Source of the DNA: Candidatus Mediterraneibacter stercorigallinarum
GTDB lineage: Bacteria > Bacillota > Clostridia > Lachnospirales > Lachnospiraceae
Assembly (NCBI GenBank): GCA_019116185.1
Contig: DXCD01000166.1
Location: 1-6,247 of the forward strand
Reading direction: 5' to 3'
Length of the DNA stretch: 6,247 nucleotides
Shown here: positions 1 to 4,051 of the stretch, one piece after another
Numbering within the stretch: position 1 is the stretch's first letter
Layout: the number at the start of each line of letters is the position of its first letter
Made by a program: the position numbers and the translations under genes
The notes under the pieces: generated by a model
Seen by the model: only the letters and a program-made list of their open reading frames with translations
What the model was told of the DNA's origin: nothing
Databases searched by the model: none

Positions 1-1
1 A

Positions 2-115
2 CGTATGAGCGACAGGATCGTCGTTATGTGTGAGGGTAAGAAGACCGGTGAGCTGGATATTTCCGAAGCTACACAGGAAAATATCATGAACATGGCTACG
101 AGAGAGATAAATTAG
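2..115 (+). CDS. Sugar ABC transporter ATP-binding protein (RbsA/MglA type), C-terminal end only
   Basis: This is the last 37 codons of a gene that starts before the window, ending in TAG at 113-115. The readable protein begins RMSDRIVVMCEGKKTGEL and ends with IMNMATREIN. This matches the C-terminal tail of the two-domain ribose/galactose-type ATPases (RbsA, MglA, AraG): the MSDRI-VM-EG-G strand and helix of the second nucleotide-binding domain, then a T-E-IM-AT tail. In this family the protein sits on the inner face of the membrane and powers sugar import by ATP hydrolysis. The permease gene begins 13 nt after the stop, so the two are co-transcribed and very likely partners. The Walker motifs lie outside the window, so activity cannot be judged, and the substrate cannot be read from this fragment. 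Confidence 0.88.
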   Translation, partial: RMSDRIVVMCEGKKTGELDISEATQENIMNMATREIN

Positions 116-120
116 GGAGG
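116..120 (+). promoter_or_regulatory. Ribosome binding site of the permease gene; decides its start
   Basis: GGAGG directly follows the ATPase stop codon. It is 8 nt before the ATG at 129 and 5 nt before the GTG at 126. The spacing favours the ATG, although the two starts differ by only one residue. Confidence 0.6.
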
Positions 121-128
121 AAAGCGTG

Positions 129-1136
129 ATGGCAAATAAAACAGCAAGTAAAACGGCCGGCACGAACAAGTCGTTCATTGACAGGATGGGGGGGCAGAAA
201 TTCATCGTCCTTATCATTGTCATTGTAATGTTTATCTTCTTCTGTGCAATGAGCCCGGGATTTAGAAAATATACAACAGTAGTAAGTATTCTGGATTATT
301 CCTACTATATCGCTTTGATGGCGATCGGTGTTACATTTCCGTTGCTGACGGGAGGGGTTGACCTTTCGATCGGAACCGGATTGGTCTGCTATTCGCTGAT
401 CGGCGGATATCTGGTCGTACACCAGGATTGGCCGGTATTAGCCGGTATGCTGGTATCAGTCCTGTTGGGAATGGTTTTCGGAGTGATCAACGGATGTTTG
501 GTAGCCTTGATGGATCTGCCTCCATTCCTGGCAACGCTCTGTACCTGTATGATTACCCGCGGATTCGGAGCTATGGTAGTAGGCGGATACGGTATTCCGT
601 GGCCAACAGCGACAGCTCCGGGCGGCTGGTTCAGAAGCATCTTTAAGATTAAGATGGCTGACCAGAATATTCCGATCGGATTCCTGTGGATCATTCTTCT
701 TGTGATCATTATGAGTTTTGTGCTGAATCATACAAAGATGGGACGCTACACGAGAGCGATCGGAAGCAATAAGGAAGCGACAAGGCTTTCCGGTGTCAAT
801 GTTAAATTTTATCATGTTATGGCGTATGTGATCTGCGGATTATTTGCAGGTCTTGCGTCAATCGCGTATTCTGCGATCTTTGCGACGGTACAGCCGGGAA
901 GCGGCGCCGGATTCGAGATGGATGCGATCGGAGGCGCGATCGTCGGAGGCGTTTCCATGACAGGTGCTGTCGGAAGCGTGACAGGCACACTGATCGGAGT
1001 CTTCGTGATCTGTCTGCTGAAGACAGGACTTCCGTTTATCGGACTGACAGCTAACTGGCAGCAGATCATCACAGGTATTGTGTTGATCATAGCCGTACTG
1101 ATCGATATCCTGAAGAGGAAAAAAGAAGGAAATTAA
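129..1136 (+). CDS. Sugar ABC transporter permease, RbsC-type (BPD_transp_2 family)
   Basis: This is a 335-residue integral membrane protein, the usual size for ribose/galactose-class permeases. It has about eight to ten hydrophobic segments, the clearest near residues 25-41, 52-75, 104-128, 184-199, 228-253 and 311-327. The family signature GGVDLSIG is at residues 75-82. The cytoplasmic loop GRYTRAIGSN...EATRLSG at 205-222 is where this family contacts the ATPase. A glycine-rich GGAIVGGVSMTGAVGS stretch lies at 268-283, and the ANWQQIITG motif is near 308-316. It forms the membrane channel of a sugar importer with the upstream ATPase and the downstream binding protein. A GTG at 126 is in frame, but I chose the ATG at 129 because it lies 8 nt after GGAGG (116-120), against 5 nt for the GTG. 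The sugar is not readable from the permease; the nearby fucU suggests L-fucose. Confidence 0.93.
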   Translation: MANKTASKTAGTNKSFIDRMGGQKFIVLIIVIVMFIFFCAMSPGFRKYTTVVSILDYSYYIALMAIGVTFPLLTGGVDLSIGTGLVCYSLIGGYLVVHQDWPVLAGMLVSVLLGMVFGVINGCLVALMDLPPFLATLCTCMITRGFGAMVVGGYGIPWPTATAPGGWFRSIFKIKMADQNIPIGFLWIILLVIIMSFVLNHTKMGRYTRAIGSNKEATRLSGVNVKFYHVMAYVICGLFAGLASIAYSAIFATVQPGSGAGFEMDAIGGAIVGGVSMTGAVGSVTGTLIGVFVICLLKTGLPFIGLTANWQQIITGIVLIIAVLIDILKRKKEGN

Positions 1137-1379
1137 AAAGACAATTACATATTAAATCATCAGGATAGATAACAGCCGGGAGAGGATCTCGGATAGAAAA
1201 GGACGAACTGCCGGCTGTTACTATATAAGTAAGAGGCAGGTCATGCCTTGGAGACTGCGGGGCGCAGGCAGAGACAGACTGAGAGGATATGTGCACGGTA
1301 TTCGGGAATGTTTTTCATGCCGCGGTGAATCAGATCTCCGAACATGGCCGGAAAAATTTATTTCAGGAGGATATGAAAT
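1137..1379 (+). other. Structured 243-nt gap between permease and binding-protein genes
   Basis: I see no plausible gene here. The stretch is rich in inverted repeats: a perfect 10-bp pair at 1170-1179/1211-1220, AGGCA/TGCCT at 1234-1238/1244-1248, CTGCG/CGCAG at 1255-1259/1263-1267, and a longer-range ATGTT/AACAT pairing with an extra CGG/CCG match across roughly 1303-1351. It ends with AGGAGG at 1365-1370, 9 nt before the binding-protein ATG. None of the hairpins is followed by a U-run, so it is not an obvious terminator. I found no convincing -35/-10 pair; TATAAG at 1224-1229 has no matching -35. The gap probably acts as an RNA leader or mRNA processing and stability element for the binding-protein gene. 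That function is inference. Confidence 0.55.
1170..1220 (+). repeat. Perfect 10-bp inverted repeat, likely RNA stem-loop
   Basis: TAACAGCCGG at 1170-1179 is exactly complementary to CCGGCTGTTA at 1211-1220. The 31-nt loop holds a smaller GAGA/TCTC hairpin at 1180-1183/1187-1190. No T-run follows. It could be an mRNA-stabilising or processing stem that protects the downstream binding-protein message, or less likely a widely spaced protein-binding operator. Confidence 0.6.
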
Positions 1380-2486
1380 ATGAAAAAGAAAGTTTTAGCA
1401 GTGTTACTTGGCGGATGTATGGTGGCTGGATTAGTAGCTGGATGCGGAAACAGCGATGATGGACAAAATGCTGAGAACGAAGGCGGCGAAGGCGGCGGTT
1501 ATCATTTCGAAGTTGTAGTTAAGAGCTTCCAGTCCACATACTGGCAGGCAGCTATCCAGGGAATCGAGGCTGCTGAGGAAGAATTCGGTGTTACAACAAA
1601 CACAACAGGACCGAACGCTGAGTCTGATATCGCTGATCAGGTTAACATGCTGAACAACGCGATCAGCCAGAATCCGGATGGTATTGCTCTTGCAGCGTGC
1701 GACCAGAACTCTGTGCTCGAAGCTCTTCAGGATGCGCTCGACGCTGACATCCCGGTTGTATGCTTCGATACAGGAGTTCCGAATGCTCCGGAAGGATCTG
1801 TAATCGCTACAGTTGTTACAGACAATGAGTCTGCAGGTGCAGTTGCAGCTGAGAATATGTATCCGGTGATCAAGGATGCGATCGCAAATGCAACAGAGCA
1901 GGTAAGAATCGGCGAGGTTAACCAGGATGCTACATCTGCTAACATTACCGGACGTGGAATGGGATTCATCAACAAGATGAAAGAGCTCATCGAGGCTGAC
2001 GGAAAGACAGTAGCAGTTATCGGAAACCAGTACTATGTTGATCTTGTAGAGAACAATGGCGATGAGGCTACAGCTGATGTTATCATCGAGGTAGCTGTAC
2101 CGGCTCAGACAACAGTTGAGCTGTCCGCTACAGAGGCTTCCAACATCATGAACAAAGAAGATACGATCGCGATCTTCGGTTCCAACCAGGTTACAGCTGA
2201 GGGTGTCCTCACAGCTAACCAGAACTTAAGCGTACTTGCTGCTACTCCGGACGAAGGTATCGTTGGTGTAGGATTTGACGCTGGTGCAACACTGAAGGCG
2301 GCTGTTGCTGACGGAACACTTATCGGTGCGGTTACACAGGCTCCGGTTGATCAGGGTAACCTTGCAATCAAGACTCTGTACGAATACTGCGAAGGTAAAG
2401 AAGTATCCGATATCACAACAGACAGCTACTGGTATGACGCTGACAACATGGAAGAAGAGGACATCGCTCCGAACCTGTACGACTAA
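1380..2486 (+). CDS. Sugar-binding lipoprotein of the ABC importer (periplasmic-binding-protein type 1, RbsB-like)
   Basis: This 368-residue extracytoplasmic receptor captures the sugar and delivers it to the permease. Residues 1-21 are a lipoprotein signal peptide (KKK, hydrophobic core, lipobox LVAG) with the lipidated Cys at 22. An acidic, Gly-rich linker follows to about residue 40. The mature domain, about 42-345, is a two-lobe Peripla_BP_4 fold. Ribose-binding-protein-like landmarks are visible: the FD at 129-130, GRGMGF at 191-196, FGSNQ at 266-270, VGFDAG at 297-302 and VTQAP at 318-322. By position these supply the Asp, Arg, Asn, Asp and Gln ligands of the family, an inference from motif order. 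The start is set by AGGAGG at 1365-1370. Codons are strongly biased to ACA, GCT and GTT, as expected of an abundant protein. Lying after the ATPase and permease genes is less usual than coming first. The exact sugar is unproven. Confidence 0.92.
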   Translation: MKKKVLAVLLGGCMVAGLVAGCGNSDDGQNAENEGGEGGGYHFEVVVKSFQSTYWQAAIQGIEAAEEEFGVTTNTTGPNAESDIADQVNMLNNAISQNPDGIALAACDQNSVLEALQDALDADIPVVCFDTGVPNAPEGSVIATVVTDNESAGAVAAENMYPVIKDAIANATEQVRIGEVNQDATSANITGRGMGFINKMKELIEADGKTVAVIGNQYYVDLVENNGDEATADVIIEVAVPAQTTVELSATEASNIMNKEDTIAIFGSNQVTAEGVLTANQNLSVLAATPDEGIVGVGFDAGATLKAAVADGTLIGAVTQAPVDQGNLAIKTLYEYCEGKEVSDITTDSYWYDADNMEEEDIAPNLYD

Positions 2487-2542
2487 TCAGAAATTGAAAA
2501 ACCAAAACGTGCAGAAAGTGAAGTCTGCGGAAGACAGATCTG

Positions 2543-2575
2543 AAAAAGGAATCGGGATATTCCCGGTTCCTTTTT
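2543..2575 (+). terminator. Strong intrinsic terminator after the binding-protein gene
   Basis: This is a 15-bp stem, 2543-2557 paired with 2561-2575, with one G-T wobble and a 3-nt TAT loop. The core GGAATCGGGA/TCCCGGTTCC is closed by AAAAA/TTTTT, so the 3' arm ends in a five-T run. It lies 57 nt after the stop codon. The A-run on the 5' arm could let it work in both directions, but no opposing gene is present. It would end most transcripts before fucU. Confidence 0.85.
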
Positions 2576-2609
2576 AAAAGAAAAAATATTATAATGAGGA
2601 GGATACAAA

Positions 2610-3050
2610 ATGTTAAAAGGAATTCCGAAAATACTTTCACCTGAACTTTTGATGGTGCTTGCCGAGATGGGACACAGTGACAGGCTGGTTATTTCTGACG
2701 GGAATTTTCCGGCTGAATCAATGGGAAAGGACGCGATTGTGATCCGCTGCGACGGACACGGAGTGCCGGAGCTGCTGGATGCGATTCTTCAGGTATTCCC
2801 GCTTGATACATACGTAGAACATCCGGTAAACTTGATGGAGGTAATGCCTGGTGATGATGTAGAGACGCCGATCTGGGATACATACAAGGAGATTATCCGC
2901 AAGTATGATAACAGAGGAGACGCGGTTGTAGGACAAATCGAACGATTTGCATTCTATGAAGAGGCAAAGAAGGTATATGCGATCATTGCCACGGGCGAGT
3001 CAGCGCTTTATGCGAACATCATGCTTCAGAAGGGCGTAGTTACAGATTGA
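2610..3050 (+). CDS. fucU: FucU-type L-fucose mutarotase (RbsD/FucU family)
   Basis: This 146-residue cytoplasmic enzyme is close to the 140 residues of E. coli FucU. The family interconverts anomers of L-fucose (and pyran/furan forms of ribose in RbsD), feeding the isomerase. The N-terminal LSPELLMVLAEMGHSD stretch carries the family's catalytic histidine at residue 22. FPAESMG at 33-39, DTYVEHPV at 66-73, RFAFYE at 112-117 and ATGESALYANIMLQKGV at 127-143 follow the FucU pattern more closely than RbsD. GAGGAGG at 2596-2602 is 7 nt before the ATG. The gene sits behind a strong terminator with no clear promoter of its own, so it is probably read by partial read-through. Beside an RbsABC-type importer it points to L-fucose as the substrate. 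RbsD activity is the main alternative, and the family has dual-function members. Confidence 0.92.
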   Translation: MLKGIPKILSPELLMVLAEMGHSDRLVISDGNFPAESMGKDAIVIRCDGHGVPELLDAILQVFPLDTYVEHPVNLMEVMPGDDVETPIWDTYKEIIRKYDNRGDAVVGQIERFAFYEEAKKVYAIIATGESALYANIMLQKGVVTD

Positions 3051-3075
3051 TTAAATAACAGACGGAGGACTTGAT

Positions 3076-3519
3076 ATGCTGGATCATGTGGAGATCGTTT
3101 TTCAAGACATGAAGCCGATGATGAAGAAGCTTAAAAAGGCATCTTATAAGGCGAATATGGAGAAGTTTCTGGAAGAGCACGGAAATTATTTCAGGAAAAT
3201 GACAGATTTGACGGGCAATGCTGACAATAAAGAGGAAACTGCCGGCGATATTGCGAAGACATTTGTGGATCAGGTGGAGAAGATATATGCATCTCCGAAA
3301 AACGGCAAAATAAAAGGAACTTTGCAGATGGACCTGAACTTCTTTATGATCTATTATGTTTTTCCTGCAATCCTGCTCACAGAGCATGAGGATGCCGTAC
3401 TGATCGCAGATCATCTGAGAGACGAGTGGGGAAACAGATTTAAAGACAGCAGGATTCAGTATACGGATTATGAAACACTGTACGGAGCTTTCAAAGAGAA
3501 AATATTTGGGATCTTTTAG
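3076..3519 (+). CDS. Small soluble protein of unknown function downstream of fucU
   Basis: I do not recognise this 147-residue protein. It reads as a mainly helical, charged cytoplasmic protein with no signal peptide. A Lys/Met-rich N-terminal helix spans about 10-40, an acidic hinge TGNADNKEETAGD is at 46-58, and a hydrophobic helix LNFFMIYYVFPAIL is at 87-100, too short and too isolated to call a membrane segment. A conserved-looking C-terminal half follows: HEDAVLIADHLRDEW at 104-118, then an aromatic tail YTDYETLYGAFKEKIFGIF. I see no catalytic or metal-binding motif. GGAGG at 3064-3068 sets the ATG at 3076. It starts 25 nt after fucU with no terminator between, so the two are very likely one transcript. 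Involvement in sugar use is guilt by association only. Confidence 0.8.
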   Translation: MLDHVEIVFQDMKPMMKKLKKASYKANMEKFLEEHGNYFRKMTDLTGNADNKEETAGDIAKTFVDQVEKIYASPKNGKIKGTLQMDLNFFMIYYVFPAILLTEHEDAVLIADHLRDEWGNRFKDSRIQYTDYETLYGAFKEKIFGIF

Positions 3520-3542
3520 AGTTACTGTGAAAAGTAACTTTT
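3520..3542 (+). terminator. Possible weak terminator after the hypothetical gene
   Basis: AGTTACT at 3520-3526 pairs with AGTAACT at 3533-3539 around a GTGAAA loop, followed by a short T-run (3539-3542). The stem is only 7 bp and AT-rich, so termination would be inefficient. It starts directly after the stop codon and would separate the sugar operon from secG. Confidence 0.45.
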
Positions 3543-3577
3543 AGAAGATATGCTAATAAAAATTGGCTGATTTTGTC

Positions 3578-3606
3578 TTGCAAAATACAGGCGTGTGTGA
3601 TAGAAT
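3578..3606 (+). promoter_or_regulatory. Sigma-A promoter of secG with extended -10
   Basis: A -35 box TTGCAA at 3578-3583 and a -10 box TAGAAT at 3601-3606 are separated by exactly 17 nt. TGA immediately before the -10 box (3598-3600) makes it an extended -10. The expected transcription start is near 3613, giving a leader of about 24 nt with AGGAGG at 3624-3629. A 6-bp inverted repeat ATTTTG/CAAAAT (3570-3575/3581-3586) overlaps the -35. Confidence 0.72.
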
Positions 3607-3636
3607 AATTGTGGTTTATCCGCAGGAGGTGTAAAA

Positions 3637-3879
3637 ATGGATGTTTTAAAGATTGTTCTAACGATCATTTTTGTTATAGACTGTATTGCGTTAGCCGCGA
3701 TCATTCTGCTGCAGGAAGGCAAGTCAGCAGGGCTCGGTACGATCAGCGGGGCAGCGGATACATACTGGGGACACAATAAAGGGCGCTCCATGGAAGGAAC
3801 CCTTGTAAAAGTCACCAGAGTAGTTGCGGCGCTCTTTATCATACTGGCAGTCGTACTCAATCTGGGAATCTTTAATTAG
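3637..3879 (+). CDS. secG: Preprotein translocase subunit SecG
   Basis: This 80-residue membrane protein is the small accessory subunit of the SecYEG protein-export channel. It shows the SecG plan of two membrane helices, about residues 4-25 and 60-78, joined by a polar loop. The loop carries the family signature: LLQEGKSAGLGTISGAAD at about 24-41, then GHNKGRSMEGTL. The length is normal for Firmicutes. AGGAGG at 3624-3629, 7 nt upstream, fixes the ATG. It has its own promoter and a terminator right behind it, so it can be expressed independently of rnr. The order secG-rnr-smpB is conserved in many Firmicutes and supports all three calls. Confidence 0.95.
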   Translation: MDVLKIVLTIIFVIDCIALAAIILLQEGKSAGLGTISGAADTYWGHNKGRSMEGTLVKVTRVVAALFIILAVVLNLGIFN

Positions 3880-3915
3880 TATGAAAAGTACTATATCAGA
3901 AGATAATGATTAACG

Positions 3916-3955
3916 TAAGCACTCTATAATGGTATAGGGTGCTTATATTATTTTT
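3916..3955 (+). terminator. Intrinsic terminator between secG and rnr
   Basis: TAAGCAC at 3916-3922 pairs with GTGCTTA at 3939-3945, and the stem continues inward through TCTATA/TATAGG to 13 bp with one wobble and an ATGG loop (3929-3932). It is followed by TATTATTTTT (3946-3955). It ends right where an in-frame ATG (3956) opens, which argues that this ATG is not the true start of rnr. Confidence 0.75.
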
Positions 3956-3973
3956 ATGGATAAGTTTTTTCAG

Positions 3974-3982
3974 TGGAATAAT
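3974..3982 (+). promoter_or_regulatory. Candidate extended -10 promoter of rnr
   Basis: TGG then AATAAT (3977-3982) matches the TGn-TATAAT extended -10 pattern with five of six hexamer bases. No good -35 lies 16-18 nt upstream. The expected start near 3989 would give a leader of about 63 nt before the ATG at 4052. Its place just after the secG terminator makes it reasonable, but it rests on one short motif. Confidence 0.4.
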
Positions 3983-4002
3983 AAGCCCTCGGGCAGATTG
4001 GA

Positions 4003-4035
4003 GCATGCGGCTGTACGGATGTGTGAAGCGCATGC
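4003..4035 (+). repeat. Inverted repeat in the rnr leader (possible hairpin before the RBS)
   Basis: GCATGCG at 4003-4009 is the exact reverse complement of CGCATGC at 4029-4035, with a 19-nt loop. It ends 5 nt before the rnr Shine-Dalgarno GGAG (4041-4044). A 7-bp GC-rich stem here could modulate RBS access or mRNA decay. No U-run follows, so it is not a terminator. Confidence 0.45.
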
Positions 4036-4040
4036 AGCGG

Positions 4041-4044
4041 GGAG
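4041..4044 (+). promoter_or_regulatory. Ribosome binding site that decides the rnr start
   Basis: GGAG (in CGGGGAGAAA) lies 7 nt before the ATG at 4052. The earlier in-frame ATG at 3956 has only AT-rich terminator sequence before it and no Shine-Dalgarno, so 4052 is preferred. Confidence 0.7.
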
Positions 4045-4051
4045 AAAAACT

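Noticed and set aside
96..422. Reverse-strand open frame opposite the start of the permease gene
   Set aside because: It is low-complexity polar sequence lying opposite a clear membrane-protein gene, with no family resemblance. It is a shadow frame.
1224..1229. TATAAG as a -10 box for the binding-protein gene
   Set aside because: No -35-like hexamer is present 16-18 nt upstream, and the site sits just after the 10-bp stem. I could not support it as a promoter.
2535..2542. CAGATCTG palindrome before the terminator
   Set aside because: An isolated 8-bp palindrome with no partner site or nearby promoter; such words are common by chance.
2590..2595. TATAAT before fucU as a -10 box
   Set aside because: It lies next to the Shine-Dalgarno, so transcription would begin at or inside the RBS. 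The sequence 17 nt upstream (TTCCTT) is not a -35 box.
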